From NCBI RefSeq assembly GCF_005280255.1, contig NZ_CP040018.1:2046001-2110000 (forward strand): 64,000 nucleotides of DNA, given 5' to 3'. Made by a program: the position numbers and the translations under genes. Source of the DNA: Arthrobacter sp. 24S4-2. GTDB lineage: Bacteria > Actinomycetota > Actinomycetes > Actinomycetales > Micrococcaceae. Position 1 is the stretch's first letter, and each line of letters starts with the position of its first letter. The notes beneath the pieces are model-generated. The model searched no databases and was not told the DNA's origin. It was given only the letters and a program-made list of their open reading frames with translations. Shown here in pieces: positions 8,211-20,556 of the stretch.

Positions 8211-9029
8211 GTGACTGTTCTCGATGACATCAATGCCGGTGTCAGGGAGGATATGGAGGCCCGCCAGCGCCTGGTTTCCCTCGCTGAGCTGAAGGAACGT
8301 GCCGCAGCGGCCGCCCCGGCGCGTGACGCCTGGGCCGCCCTCGGCGGAATTTCCGCGGTGCGCAACGAGCTGAAGGTGATCGCCGAAATCAAACGGCGAA
8401 GCCCCTCCAAGGGCGATCTGGCAAGCATCACGGACCCGGCCGACCTCGCCGTGCAGTACGCCGACGGCGGAGCTTCCGTCATCAGTGTCCTCACCGAACA
8501 GCGCCGGTTCAATGGGTCCCTCGCCGACCTCGACGCCGTCCGCAAGGCCGTGGACCTTCCGCTGCTCCGCAAGGACTTCACGGTCGACGAGTACCAGATC
8601 TGGGAAGCCCGCGCCCACGGCGCGGACCTGATCCTGCTGATCGTGGCCTCGCTGAGCGACGCGGAACTGCGCGACTTCAGCCAGCTCACCCGTGAGCTGG
8701 GCATGAACGCCCTCGTGGAGACCCACACGGCCGAAGAGATCGAACGCGCTGTCGCGGCGGACGCCCGGATCATCGGCGTAAACGTCCGCAACCTCAAGAC
8801 GCTCGATGTCGACCGCTCGCTCTTCGCCTCCCTCGCCGGCGGCATCCCGTCCGAGGCAGTCATAGTGGCCGAATCCGGAGTCCGCGGCGTGGACGACGTG
8901 CGCCACTACGCCGCGGACGGCGCCAACGCCATCCTGGTGGGCGAAGCCCTCGTGAGCGACGCCACCCCGCGTGAGCGGATTGCCGAATTTACCGCTGCCG
9001 GGGCGGAAGCCATCGCAGCACGGGTCTGA
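8211..9029 (+). CDS. trpC: Indole-3-glycerol phosphate synthase
   Basis: TrpC closes the indole ring of CdRP to indole-3-glycerol phosphate. The GTG at 8211 gives 272 aa (VTVLDDINAGVREDME...); the frame is open upstream but the extension overlaps the previous gene. TIM-barrel active-site motifs are present: VIAEIKRRSPSKG with the catalytic lysine, LLRKDFTVDEYQ, ILLIVASL, IIGVNVRNLKTL and VAESGVRG. The phosphoribosylanthranilate isomerase (trpF) is not beside it, as is usual for this lineage. Confidence 0.96.
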   Translation: MTVLDDINAGVREDMEARQRLVSLAELKERAAAAAPARDAWAALGGISAVRNELKVIAEIKRRSPSKGDLASITDPADLAVQYADGGASVISVLTEQRRFNGSLADLDAVRKAVDLPLLRKDFTVDEYQIWEARAHGADLILLIVASLSDAELRDFSQLTRELGMNALVETHTAEEIERAVAADARIIGVNVRNLKTLDVDRSLFASLAGGIPSEAVIVAESGVRGVDDVRHYAADGANAILVGEALVSDATPRERIAEFTAAGAEAIAARV

Positions 9030-9036
9030 CGACCGG

Positions 9037-9070
9037 GGCACCCGGCCGCAGACAGCTGCTGCCGGGTGCC
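9037..9070 (+). promoter_or_regulatory. Perfect 10-bp hairpin in the trpC-trpB gap
   Basis: GGCACCCGGC (9037-9046) and GCCGGGTGCC (9061-9070) form a perfect inverted repeat around a 14-base loop. No T tract follows, so it is a weak terminator candidate. It could instead control processing or coupling between trpC and trpB. It also buries the GTG at 9066, which argues against that codon as the trpB start. Confidence 0.5.
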
Positions 9071-9113
9071 GCCCGATATTTCTTATGAACAGTGGAACAG
9101 GATGGTGAGACCG

Positions 9114-10445
9114 ATGGTCGACGCGCCAACAGCGGGCTCTGACGAGGGCACCGCGGACGCATTTCTTCAAGGAGACCGGTCCCTGCGCCACGCGCCGGGT
9201 CCCTACTTCGGCTCCTACGGCGGGCGCTGGATGCCCGAATCCCTCATCGCAGCTTTGGACGAGCTGGAGGACACCTTCGAGAAGGCCAAGGCCGACCCGG
9301 ACTTCGTCGCCCAGATAGCGGACCTGAACAAGAACTACTCCGGCCGCCCGTCCCTGCTCACCGAGGCCAAGCGCTTCGCCGAGCACGCCGGGGGAGTCCG
9401 CATCTTCCTGAAGCGTGAGGACCTGAACCACACAGGTTCGCACAAGATTAACAACGTGCTGGGCCAGGCCCTTCTCGCCAAGCGCATGGGCAAGACCCGC
9501 GTGATCGCCGAGACCGGCGCCGGCCAGCACGGTGTTGCCAGCGCCACTGCCGCGGCCCTGCTGGGCCTGGAATGCGTGGTGTACATGGGTGCTGAGGACT
9601 GCCGCCGCCAGGCGCTGAACGTGGCACGCATGGAGCTCCTGGGAGCCACGGTCATTCCGGTGACCAGCGGATCGCAGACCCTCAAGGACGCCATCAACGA
9701 GGCGCTCCGCGACTGGGTGGCGAACGTCGGCCACACACACTACCTGCTTGGCACGGCCGCCGGAGCCCACCCGTTCCCGGCCATGGTGCGGTACTTCCAC
9801 GAGGTCATCGGCGAGGAAGCCCGAGCCCAGATCCTTGACCAGGCCGGCCGGCTGCCTGACGCCGTCTGCGCGTGCATCGGCGGTGGTTCCAACGCCATCG
9901 GCATCTTCCACGGTTTCCTCGACGATCCCTCGGTCCGGATCTACGGCTTCGAGGCCGGCGGCGACGGCGTGGACACCGGACGCCACGCCGCCACCATCAC
10001 GCTGGGCAAGCCGGGCGTGCTGCACGGCGCACGCTCCTACCTGATGCAGGACGACGACGGGCAGACTATCGAGTCGCACTCCATCTCGGCAGGCCTGGAC
10101 TATCCGGGCGTCGGCCCGGAACACTCCTACCTCGCGGACATCGGCCGCGTCAGCTACGAGCCCATCACCGACACCGAAGCCATGGACGCCTTCCGGCTCC
10201 TGTGCCGCACCGAAGGCATCATCCCCGCCATCGAATCCGCCCATGCCCTGGCCGGTGCCATCAAGGTGGGCCAGCGCCTCGCTGCCGAAGCCAGCGCCGC
10301 AGGCGAAATGGCAGGCGACAAGATCGTGATCGTGAACCTCTCCGGCCGCGGCGACAAGGACGTGGCCACGGCCGCCGAATGGTTCGACCTGCTGGACGAG
10401 AATTCCGCAGAGGCCGAGATCGGCAAAGAAGGGGAACAGCTGTGA
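9114..10445 (+). CDS. trpB: Tryptophan synthase beta chain
   Basis: TrpB joins indole to serine with pyridoxal phosphate. From ATG 9114 the protein is 443 aa; ATG 9102 and GTG 9066 are in-frame alternatives. The PLP lysine is in HTGSHKINN (K111 from this start), the catalytic glutamate region is ETGAGQHGVA, and the phosphate cradle is GGGSNAIGIF. SYGGRWMPESL near the N-terminus is typical. The stop overlaps the trpA GTG (GTGA), consistent with the fixed TrpA2B2 stoichiometry. Confidence 0.95.
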   Translation: MVDAPTAGSDEGTADAFLQGDRSLRHAPGPYFGSYGGRWMPESLIAALDELEDTFEKAKADPDFVAQIADLNKNYSGRPSLLTEAKRFAEHAGGVRIFLKREDLNHTGSHKINNVLGQALLAKRMGKTRVIAETGAGQHGVASATAAALLGLECVVYMGAEDCRRQALNVARMELLGATVIPVTSGSQTLKDAINEALRDWVANVGHTHYLLGTAAGAHPFPAMVRYFHEVIGEEARAQILDQAGRLPDAVCACIGGGSNAIGIFHGFLDDPSVRIYGFEAGGDGVDTGRHAATITLGKPGVLHGARSYLMQDDDGQTIESHSISAGLDYPGVGPEHSYLADIGRVSYEPITDTEAMDAFRLLCRTEGIIPAIESAHALAGAIKVGQRLAAEASAAGEMAGDKIVIVNLSGRGDKDVATAAEWFDLLDENSAEAEIGKEGEQL

Positions 10446-11260
10446 ACGGCGTCCAGGACATCACCAGCACCAGCAAATCGGCGGCCGCCATTGACAAGGC
10501 ACGCGCCGAAGGCCGCGCAGCCCTCATCGGCTACCTGCCCGCCGGCTACCCCAGCGTGGAGCAGACCATAGCGGCCGGCATCGCGCTGGCCGAGAACGGC
10601 GCCGACCTGATCGAGATCGGGATCCCGTACTCAGACCCCGTTATGGACGGGCAGGTCATCCAGGCAGCCACCACCGAGGCCCTCGCGAAGGGCTTCCATG
10701 TCCGCCAGGTCTTCGACGTCGTAGCCGGCATCACCAGCAAGACCAACGCCGCCGTCCTGGTCATGACCTACTGGAACCCCGTCCTGCGGATGGGTGTGGA
10801 CGAGTTCTCGCGCCGCCTCGCCGAGGCCGGGGGAGCCGGACTCATCACTCCGGACCTGATCCCGGACGAGGCCGCCGAATGGATGGCCGCCTCGGACAAG
10901 TACGGACTGGACCGCGTGTTCCTCGTGGCCCCGTCCTCCTCGCCGGAGCGCATGAAGCGCACGGTGGATGCCAGTCGCGGCTTCGTCTACGCGGTGTCCA
11001 TCATGGGCGTCACCGGCGCGCGTGATTCCGTCAGCACCGCGGCCAAGGACGTTGTTGCCGCCGCCCACGCTGCGGGCGCCGAACGCGTCTGCGTCGGACT
11101 GGGCGTTTCCAACGCGGACCAGGTCCGGGAAATCGCGGCCTACGCCGAGGGTGTCATCGTGGGAACGGCGCTTGTCGCCGCCATCCGCGACGACGGCGTG
11201 GACGGCGTGGCCGCGCTAACGAAAGACCTCAGCACCGGCCTCACCAGGGAAGAAGCCTAA
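10442..11260 (+). CDS. trpA: Tryptophan synthase alpha chain
   Basis: TrpA cleaves indole-3-glycerol phosphate and channels indole to TrpB. The GTG at 10442 overlaps the trpB stop and gives 272 aa. The catalytic glutamate lies in LIEIGIPYSDP and the catalytic aspartate in DPVMDGQVIQ; YAVSIMGVTGAR and GLGVSNADQV form the phosphate-binding side of the barrel. lgt starts 3 bp after the stop, so it is probably co-transcribed. Confidence 0.96.
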   Translation: MNGVQDITSTSKSAAAIDKARAEGRAALIGYLPAGYPSVEQTIAAGIALAENGADLIEIGIPYSDPVMDGQVIQAATTEALAKGFHVRQVFDVVAGITSKTNAAVLVMTYWNPVLRMGVDEFSRRLAEAGGAGLITPDLIPDEAAEWMAASDKYGLDRVFLVAPSSSPERMKRTVDASRGFVYAVSIMGVTGARDSVSTAAKDVVAAAHAAGAERVCVGLGVSNADQVREIAAYAEGVIVGTALVAAIRDDGVDGVAALTKDLSTGLTREEA

Positions 11261-11263
11261 ACG

Positions 11264-12451
11264 ATGCAGACTGTCCTCCAGGCGGCGGCCTTGGTCCCCG
11301 CCAGCATTCCGAGCCCGGACTGGTCCGGGTTCGACATCCCGCTGCCGTGGGGGTCGCTGCGCATCCACGCGTACGCCCTGTGCATCCTGGCCGGAATCGT
11401 CGTTGGCCTCTGGCTGACCTCCGTTCGCTGGAATAAGCGCGGCACGCCTGAGGGCAGCCTGTGGGACATCGCCATCTGGGCCATCCCGTTCGGCATCATC
11501 GGCGGCCGCCTGTACCATGTGTTTTCGTCCCCGGACGCCTACTTCGGCCCCGGCTTTGACGGCACAGGCGACCTCTCCCTGATCCCGCAGATTCAGCGCG
11601 GCGGCTTAGGGATCTGGGGTGCTGTGCTCCTCGGGGCAGTGGGCGCCTGGATCGGCTGCCGCCGGGCCGGCGTCAAGCTCACGGCATTCCTGGATGCAGC
11701 AGCTCCGGGTCTGCTCCTGGCCCAGGCCGTTGGCCGCTGGGGCAACTACTTCAACCAGGAACTCTTCGGCGGCCCCACCACGCTGCCCTGGGGCCTGCAG
11801 ATCGACGCCGCCAACCCGAACTTCCCGGCGGGAATGCCGGCCGATACGCTGTTCCACCCGACGTTCCTTTACGAATCCCTGTGGAACATCGCCGGCGTGG
11901 TGATCCTGCTGGCACTGGACCGGAAGTTCAGCTTCCGCCGCAGCCGGCTGTTCTGGCTATATGCCATGTACTACACGCTGGGCCGTGTCTGGATCGAAGC
12001 CATGCGGATCGACGACGCGGAACAGATCAACCTGTTCGGCATCACTACCCGGCTGAATGTCTGGACCAGCATCGTCGTCTTCCTGGCGGCCCTGATCGTG
12101 TTCGTAGTACTCGGTCTCCGCAAACGCGATGAGCCGGATACCCCGTACCTGGACGGTCATATTCCGGCGGACAATGCCGTCGACACGGACGCCGGCAATG
12201 GCGACGATGCCGAATTGGCAGCCGTTCCGGCGCACGGCAAAACCATCCGGCATTCGGACAAGAGTGTCTCAGATAGTGGGTCCCGTGATAATCTCCCAGA
12301 TAACCAAAGCGGTCCGGGGCACACTTCCGCCCCAACTGAAGCGGTGACGGATTCGTCTGTCGGCACTAAGCCCGCCAAGGGCTCGCCGGCCGAAGGAAAC
12401 CCCGGTCACCAGGACTCCGGAACCGCGCCGGACACTGACGGCACCAAGTAG
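11264..12451 (+). CDS. lgt: Prolipoprotein diacylglyceryl transferase
   Basis: Lgt transfers diacylglycerol from phosphatidylglycerol to the lipobox cysteine of prolipoproteins in the cytoplasmic membrane. The 395-aa protein has about seven membrane segments in its first 280 residues and the signature GRWGNYFNQELFG near 160, with IGGRLYHV and HPTFLYESLWN as further conserved blocks. The last 100 or so residues are a hydrophilic Ser/Asp/Gly/Pro-rich cytoplasmic tail, common in actinobacterial Lgt and absent from enterobacterial ones. It lies 3 bp behind trpA. Confidence 0.95.
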   Translation: MQTVLQAAALVPASIPSPDWSGFDIPLPWGSLRIHAYALCILAGIVVGLWLTSVRWNKRGTPEGSLWDIAIWAIPFGIIGGRLYHVFSSPDAYFGPGFDGTGDLSLIPQIQRGGLGIWGAVLLGAVGAWIGCRRAGVKLTAFLDAAAPGLLLAQAVGRWGNYFNQELFGGPTTLPWGLQIDAANPNFPAGMPADTLFHPTFLYESLWNIAGVVILLALDRKFSFRRSRLFWLYAMYYTLGRVWIEAMRIDDAEQINLFGITTRLNVWTSIVVFLAALIVFVVLGLRKRDEPDTPYLDGHIPADNAVDTDAGNGDDAELAAVPAHGKTIRHSDKSVSDSGSRDNLPDNQSGPGHTSAPTEAVTDSSVGTKPAKGSPAEGNPGHQDSGTAPDTDGTK

Positions 12452-12715
12452 TCAGCGCCGGCAAACCGGGCAGCAGGGCTACCGCTCGCAGCGCCCGTTC
12501 CCACAGCGTCGTGGCACCAGGGCCCCGTTCCCGTCAGCACAGAGCTGTTGACGGGTCAAGCCCGGGTCAGGGGCCTGCGTAACTGTTAGTTCAGCAGGCC
12601 GGGCTGACCTACAATTTCCAGTAACTAACACTTTGTTGTGCCCATCACACCGGCATTGCGAGTGGGGCCAACGTTGTCCCTTCCATACGCACGATCAGGA
12701 GGAAGGACGTCTCCC

Positions 12716-15700
12716 ATGACCCAAACTCTTCACAGCCCCAGTTGGTCCGAGCCGACCCGGCCGGATGCCGCCATGTCGCCGTTCAAGCGGTTCGCGGCCC
12801 TTCCGGAAGCGGCCGGACTGTATAACCCGGAGCGCGAGAAGGACGCCTGCGGCCTCGCCATCATTGCCACGCTCCGGGGTGAGCCCGGCTATGACATCGT
12901 TGATGCCGCCCTGACTGCCCTGCGCAACCTCGAGCACCGTGGTGCCGTGGGCGCCGACGAAGGAACGGGCGACGGCGCCGGGCTGCTGATGCAGGTCCCG
13001 GACGAGTTCTTCCGCGCCGTGGCAGAGTTTGAGCTTCCTGCGCCCGGACAGTACGTCGTGGGTACCGCGTTCCTCCCGGCCGAGCAGCGCGAAGCCGATG
13101 CCGCCAAGGCCGGCATCGAGGGCCTGGCCGCCGACGAGGGGCTCACCGTCCTCGGCTGGCGCGAAGTCCCCGTGGTGGCCGATCTCGTCGGTGCCATGGC
13201 GCGTGCCTGCATGCCGTACTTCTCGCAGCCGTTTTTTGCCTCCAGCACCGGGGAAGTGCTGGAGCGCAACGAACTCGATTCCCGGGCCTGGCGCATCCGC
13301 AAGCGTGCCCAGAACAAATTCGGCGTGTACTTCCCGTCGCTGTCCTCCCGGACCATCGTCTACAAGGGCATGCTCACCACAGCCCAGCTGGAGCCGTTCT
13401 ACCCGGACCTCTCGGACAAGCGCTTCAAGACCAAGCTCGCGATTGTCCACTCGCGCTTCTCCACCAACACGTTCCCGTCCTGGCCGCTGGCCCAGCCCTT
13501 CCGCACCATCGCCCACAACGGTGAAATCAACACCGTCAAGGGCAACCGGAACTGGATGCGCGCCCGCCAGTCACAGCTGGCCAACCCGCTGCTGGGGGAT
13601 TCCCCCGAGGAGCTGTACCCCATCTGCACCCCGGGCGCTTCCGACTCGGCCTCCTTCGACGAGGTTGCCGAGTTGCTATGGCTGTCCGGGCGCCCCATCA
13701 CGCACTCGATCATGATGATGATCCCCGAGGCCTGGGAAAACCACGCCACGATGGATCCGGCCCGCAAGGCTTTCTACGAGTACCACTCCCTGCTGATGGA
13801 ACCGTGGGATGGCCCGGCCGCCGTGTCCTTCACCGACGGCAGCTTGGTGGGCGCGACGCTCGACCGCAACGGCCTGCGCCCGGGACGGTACTGGATCACC
13901 GAGGACGGCCTGGTGGTCTTCGCCTCCGAGGTGGGCGTCATCGACGTCGAACCTTCCAAGGTGGTCAAAAAGGGCCGCGTCTCGCCGGGCAAGATGTTCC
14001 TGGTGGACACGGAAGCCGGCCGCATCATCGACGATGAAGAGGTCAAGGCAGAAGTTGCCGCCGCCAACCCGTGGGCGGAGTGGGTCAAGGACAACCTGAT
14101 CGACCTCGACGACCTGCCGGAACGCGAGCACGTGGTGCACACCGCCGCGTCGGTCAACATCCGCCAGCGGACCTTCGGCTACACCACCGAGGAACTGAAA
14201 ATCCTGCTGGGCCCGATGGCCCGCACCGGCGCCGAGCCCCTCGGCGCCATGGGTTCCGATACCCCGGTGGCCGTGCTGTCCAAGCGCCCCCGGCTCCTCT
14301 TCGACTACTTTGTGCAGTCCTTCGCCCAGGTGACCAACCCGCCTCTGGACGCCATCCGCGAAGAGCTGGTCACGTCCCTGATGTGTGCCATCGGCCCCAA
14401 CGGCAACCTGCTGGACACCAAGCAGGTCCGGCAGCCGCAGGTTTCGCTGCCGTTCCCGGTGATCAACAACGACCAGCTCGCCAAGATCGCAAACATCGAA
14501 AGCCCGGACGGCGACAGGATCGCCATGAAGGTCCGCGGCCTGTACCGCCCCGAAGGCGGCGAAAACGCCCTGCGTGCCCGCCTGACGGAAATCTGCGAAC
14601 AGGTCTCCGGCGCCATCAACCGCGGCGTGCAGTACGTGGTGCTCTCGGACCGTGACTCGAACGCCCAGTGGGCGCCCATCCCGTCGCTGCTGCTTGTCAG
14701 CGCTGTGCACCACCACCTGCTGCGCAGCGCCAACCGCACCAAGACCGCCCTGGTGGTCGAGGCCGGCGACGTCCGCGAAACGCACCACGTCGCCGTCCTG
14801 ATCGGCTACGGCGCCTCCGCCGTCAACCCGTACCTGGCCATGGAATCCGTGGAACAGCTCATCAGTACCGGCGACGTTGTGGGCGTAACTGCCCAGGACG
14901 GCGTCTACAACCTGATCAAGGGCCTCGGCAAGGGCGTCCTGAAGATCATGTCCAAGATGGGCATCTCCACGGTGGCGTCCTACACCGGCGCGCAGACGTT
15001 CGAAGCACTCGGCCTCGGCCAGGAACTCGTGGACGAATTCTTCGCCGGCACGCACTCCCAGCTCGGCGGTGTGGGCCTGGACGTCATTGCCGCGGAAGTT
15101 TCCGCCCGGCACCAGATGGCCTACCCGGAAAACGGCATCGAACAGCCGCACCGCCCGCTGCTCGGCGGCGGCGAATACCAGTGGCGCCGCGACGGCGAGC
15201 CGCACCTGTTCAACCCGGAGACTGTCTTCCGGCTGCAGCACGCCACGCGTGAACGCCGCTACGACATCTTCAAGGCCTACACCCGTGGCGTGGACGACCA
15301 GTCCGAGAACCTCATGACCCTCCGCGGCCTGCTGAAGTTCAAGTCCGGCGCACGCCCCGCGGTGCCGCTTGAGGAAGTTGAGCCCGTCTCCAGCATCGTC
15401 AAGCGCTTCTCCACTGGCGCCATGAGCTACGGGTCCATCTCGAAGGAAGCACACGAGACCCTGGCCATCGCCATGAACCGGCTGGGCGCCAAGTCCAACA
15501 CCGGTGAAGGCGGCGAGGACGTGGACCGCCTGCTGGACCCCGAGCGCCGCTCGGCCGTCAAGCAGATCGCCTCCGGACGCTTCGGCGTCACGAGCCTGTA
15601 CCTGACCAACGCTGACGACATCCAGATCAAGATGGCGCAGGGCGCGAAGCCCGGCGAAGGCGGCCAGCTGATGGCGCAGAAGGTGTACCCCTGGGTTGCC

Positions 15701-17324
15701 CGCACGCGCCACTCGACCCCCGGAGTCGGACTCATCTCCCCGCCCCCGCACCACGACATCTACTCGATCGAGGACCTCGCCCAGCTCATTTATGACGCGA
15801 AGCGTGCCAACCCTTCGGCCCGGGTGCACGTCAAGCTCGTTTCCGAGGTGGGCATCGGCACGGTTGCCGCCGGCGTCACGAAGGCGAAGGCCGACGTCGT
15901 ACTGGTTTCCGGCCACGACGGCGGTACCGGCGCCTCGCCTCTGAACTCGCTGAAGCACGCCGGTGTTCCGTGGGAACTGGGCCTCGCAGAGACCCAGCAG
16001 ACCCTGATGCTCAACGGCCTGCGCGACCGCGTGGTGGTCCAGGTGGACGGCCAGCTTAAGACCGGCCGCGACGTGGTAATCGCCGCGCTGCTCGGCGGCG
16101 AGGAATTCGGCTTCGCCACGGCACCGCTGGTGGTCTCGGGCTGCATCATGATGCGCGTCTGCCACCTGGACACCTGCCCCGTTGGAGTCGCAACCCAGAA
16201 CCCCGAGCTGCGCTCCAGGTTCAACGGCAAGCCCGAGTTCGTGGTCAACTTCTTCGAGTTCCTGGCTGAAGAGGTTCGCGAAATCCTTTCCGAGCTCGGC
16301 TTCCGCAGCATCGAAGAGGCCATCGGCCACGCCGAAATGCTGGATACCCGCGAAGCGATCAACCACTGGAAGGCCGAAGGGCTGGACCTGGACCCGATCC
16401 TGCACGGACTCGAGTTCGACGATGACGCGCCGCTGCGCAACCTCACCGGCCAGAATCACGAGCTGGACAAGCACTTCGACCAGCGGCTCATTACCATGGC
16501 CGCCGAGGCGCTGACCGACCGCAGCCCGGTGAAGATCGCCGTGAACGTCATCAACACGGACCGTTCCGTGGGCACCATGCTGGGCCACGTCGTGACCAAG
16601 ACGTTCGGCACGGATGTGCTGGCGACCGACACGATCGACATCACCCTGACCGGCACCGCGGGCCAGTCGCTGGGCGCCTTCCTGCCCGCCGGCATCACGC
16701 TGCGCATGTACGGCGACTCCAACGACTACGTGGGCAAGGGCCTCTCCGGCGGCCGGATCATCGTCCGCCCGGACCGCACCAACGTGTTCCAGGCCGAGAG
16801 CAACGTAATCGCCGGTAACGTGATCGGTTACGGTGCCACCAGCGGCGAGATGTTCCTGCGGGGCCAGGTGGGCGAACGCTTCCTGGTCCGCAACTCCGGT
16901 GCGACGGCGGTTGTCGAAGGCATCGGCGACCACGGCTGCGAGTACATGACCGGCGGCCAGACGCTGATCATCGGACGGACGGGCCGTAACTTCGGCGCGG
17001 GCATGTCCGGCGGTACGGCCTATGTGCTGGACCTGCGCACCACCCGCGTGAACAAGCAGGCGCTGGAGTCCGGCGAACTGCAGCTCCGCGAGCTGGATGC
17101 CGAAGACCGCGACATTGTGCACGGCCTGCTGGTCAAGCACGTCGAGGAGACCGAGTCCCAGCACGCGGCACGTCTGCTCGAAAACTTCGACGACACCGCT
17201 GCCCGCATTACCAAAGTCCTGCCGCGCGACTACGCGGCCGTATTGCAAACCCGTCTTGACGCGATCGAAGAGGGCCTTGACCCCGATGGCGAAGAAGTAT
17301 GGTCTCGAATCCTGGAGGTGACCG

Positions 17325-17332
<8 letters not shown>
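12716..17332 (+). CDS. gltB: Glutamate synthase (NADPH), large subunit
   Basis: GltB makes two glutamates from glutamine and 2-oxoglutarate. ATG 12716 follows AGGAGGAAGG and gives 1538 aa; the GTG at 12638 is rejected. The class II amidotransferase cysteine is C45 in KDACG, after a short propeptide, and DEGTGDGAG plus FSTNTFPSWPLAQPFR belong to the same domain. The FMN barrel contains GEGGEDVDR and KPGEGGQL, with the 3Fe-4S ligands in CHLDTCPVGVATQNPE. The C-terminal beta helix carries the GDSNDYVGKGLSGG repeat. It overlaps gltD by 8 bp. Confidence 0.97.
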
Positions 17333-18782
<1,450 letters not shown>

Positions 18783-18855
18783 TCACAAACGGGGGACCAC
18801 GGAAGTTCACCTGCGGTACAACTCCAATCCAGAAACAGACCAATAGGGTAGGTAT

Positions 18856-20346
18856 ATGAGACGCGCTAAGATCGTGGCAACATTCGGACCGGCTATTTCC
18901 AGCTTCGAGAACACCCTCGCAGTTATTGAAGCCGGCGTGGATGTTGCCCGCATGAACATGAGCCACGGAGACTACTCCGTGCACGACGGGACTTACGAGA
19001 ACGTTCGTAGGGCATCGAAGCAGCTCGGCAAGCCGGTTGCCATCATGGCCGACCTCCAGGGCCCCAAGATCCGTCTTGGCCGCTTTGTTGACGGCCCGCA
19101 CCTGCTGGCAGTCGGCGACATCTTCACCATCACCACCGAAGACGTCCCGGGCACCAAGGACATCTGCTCCACCACGCTCAAGAGCCTCACCGACGACGTC
19201 AATGTCGGCGACGCGCTGCTGATCGACGACGGCAAGGTGGCCATGCGGGCCCTCGAGGTCGACGACGTCAAGGTGGTCGCCCAGGTGACCGTCGGCGGCA
19301 TGGTTTCCAACAACAAGGGCATCAACCTGCCCGGTGTTGCGGTCAACGTTCCCGCGCTGAGCGAAAAGGACGAGGACGATCTGCGCTGGGCCATGCGCCG
19401 CGGCGTGGACATGGTTGCCCTGTCCTTCGTGCGTGACGCCACGGACATCAAGCGCGTCCACGAAATTATGGACGAAGAGGGTCGCCGCGTACCGGTGATC
19501 GCCAAGATCGAGAAGCCGCAGGCCGTTGAGCAGCTGCACGAGATCATTGACGCCTTCGACGCCATCATGGTGGCCCGTGGCGACCTCGGCGTGGAGCTTC
19601 CCCTCGAAGAGGTGCCGATCGTCCAGAAGCGCGCCATCGAACTGGCCCGCCGCTGGGCCAAGCCGGTCATCGTCGCCACCCAGGTGCTCGAATCCATGAT
19701 CGACAACCCGCGCCCCACCCGTGCGGAGGCTTCGGACTGCGCCAACGCAGTGCTCGACGGCGCTGACGCAGTCATGCTCTCCGGCGAGACCAGCGTGGGC
19801 AAGTACCCGATCGAGACCGTCAAGGTCATGGCCCGGATCATCGAGTCCACCGAGGTCCACGGCCTGGAGCGCGTTCCCCCGCTGGGAACCAAGCCCAAGA
19901 CCCGTGGTGGCGCCATCACCCGCGCCGCCGTCGAAATCGCCGACCAGCTGGACGCAAAGTACATCTGTGCTTTCACCCAGTCCGGCGACTCCGCCCGCCG
20001 CCTGTCACGCCTGCGTCCGGTCAAGCCGGTCTTTGCCTTCACCCCGGTGGAGCACGTCTGGAACCAGCTCGCGCTGACCTGGGGCATCCAGCCGGTCCTG
20101 GTCCCGATGGTGGACCACACCGACGAAATGACCGCACAGGTTGACCGTAGCCTGCTGGAACTGAACCTCGTGGAGGACGGCGACCTGGTGGTCATCGCTG
20201 CCGGTTCGCCTCCCGGCAAGGCCGGTTCGACGAACTCGCTGAAGGTCCACAAGGTGGGCGACCTTGCCGACAGCACATTCGTGGGCGATGCTGCCAGCAA
20301 CAAGGAAAAGCTCGGACCGTGGCCGGAACGGAAGAAGAAGGCCTAG
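18856..20346 (+). CDS. pyk: Pyruvate kinase
   Basis: Pyk transfers phosphate from phosphoenolpyruvate to ADP, ending glycolysis. The 496-aa protein starts MRRAKIVATFGPAISS and contains the substrate and metal ligands RMNMSHGD, DLQGPKIRLG, the catalytic lysine in AKIEKPQAV, MVARGDLGVELP and the C-terminal regulatory domain. It stands alone as a transcription unit after gltD (73-bp gap) and ends in a strong terminator. Confidence 0.97.
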   Translation: MRRAKIVATFGPAISSFENTLAVIEAGVDVARMNMSHGDYSVHDGTYENVRRASKQLGKPVAIMADLQGPKIRLGRFVDGPHLLAVGDIFTITTEDVPGTKDICSTTLKSLTDDVNVGDALLIDDGKVAMRALEVDDVKVVAQVTVGGMVSNNKGINLPGVAVNVPALSEKDEDDLRWAMRRGVDMVALSFVRDATDIKRVHEIMDEEGRRVPVIAKIEKPQAVEQLHEIIDAFDAIMVARGDLGVELPLEEVPIVQKRAIELARRWAKPVIVATQVLESMIDNPRPTRAEASDCANAVLDGADAVMLSGETSVGKYPIETVKVMARIIESTEVHGLERVPPLGTKPKTRGGAITRAAVEIADQLDAKYICAFTQSGDSARRLSRLRPVKPVFAFTPVEHVWNQLALTWGIQPVLVPMVDHTDEMTAQVDRSLLELNLVEDGDLVVIAAGSPPGKAGSTNSLKVHKVGDLADSTFVGDAASNKEKLGPWPERKKKA

Positions 20347-20382
20347 TAGGTCCTCTGATGCGGCGCTAGCCGCGCTTGGAAC

Positions 20383-20425
20383 AAAAGGGAGGCTCCCTGC
20401 AGATTGGCGGGGAGCCTCCCTTTTT
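20383..20425 (+). terminator. Rho-independent terminator of pyk
   Basis: AAAAGGGAGGCTCCC (20383-20397) pairs with GGGAGCCTCCCTTTT (from 20410), giving a 15-bp stem, an 11-12 base loop and a T-rich run to 20425 and beyond. A second imperfect hairpin, CCCGGCGGGC/GCCTGCCGGG at 20524-20547, may terminate the convergent regulator gene. Confidence 0.9.
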
Positions 20426-20556
20426 GTCTTTTTCTGGTGGTGCTGGCCGGCTTAAGCTGTCCGCATGGACCGGCGGGCCGCCGTCGTGCGGGACCTGCCG
20501 GGCCGGCGGAGCTGGCCTTGATGCCCGGCGGGCGGTGGCCTGCCGGGCCGCTGTGG

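Noticed and set aside
9066..9113. GTG 9066 as the trpB start
   Set aside because: It lies within the hairpin arm 9061-9070 and would add residues not typical of TrpB; ATG 9114 or 9102 is more likely.
8205..10244. 679-codon minus-strand frame
   Set aside because: Antisense to trpC and trpB, with no ribosome site and low-complexity composition.
13676..17248. 1190-codon open frame on the minus strand
   Set aside because: It is antisense to gltB, which has all its catalytic motifs. Long antisense frames are expected in GC-rich coding DNA; the sequence is His/Val/Gly-rich and not protein-like.
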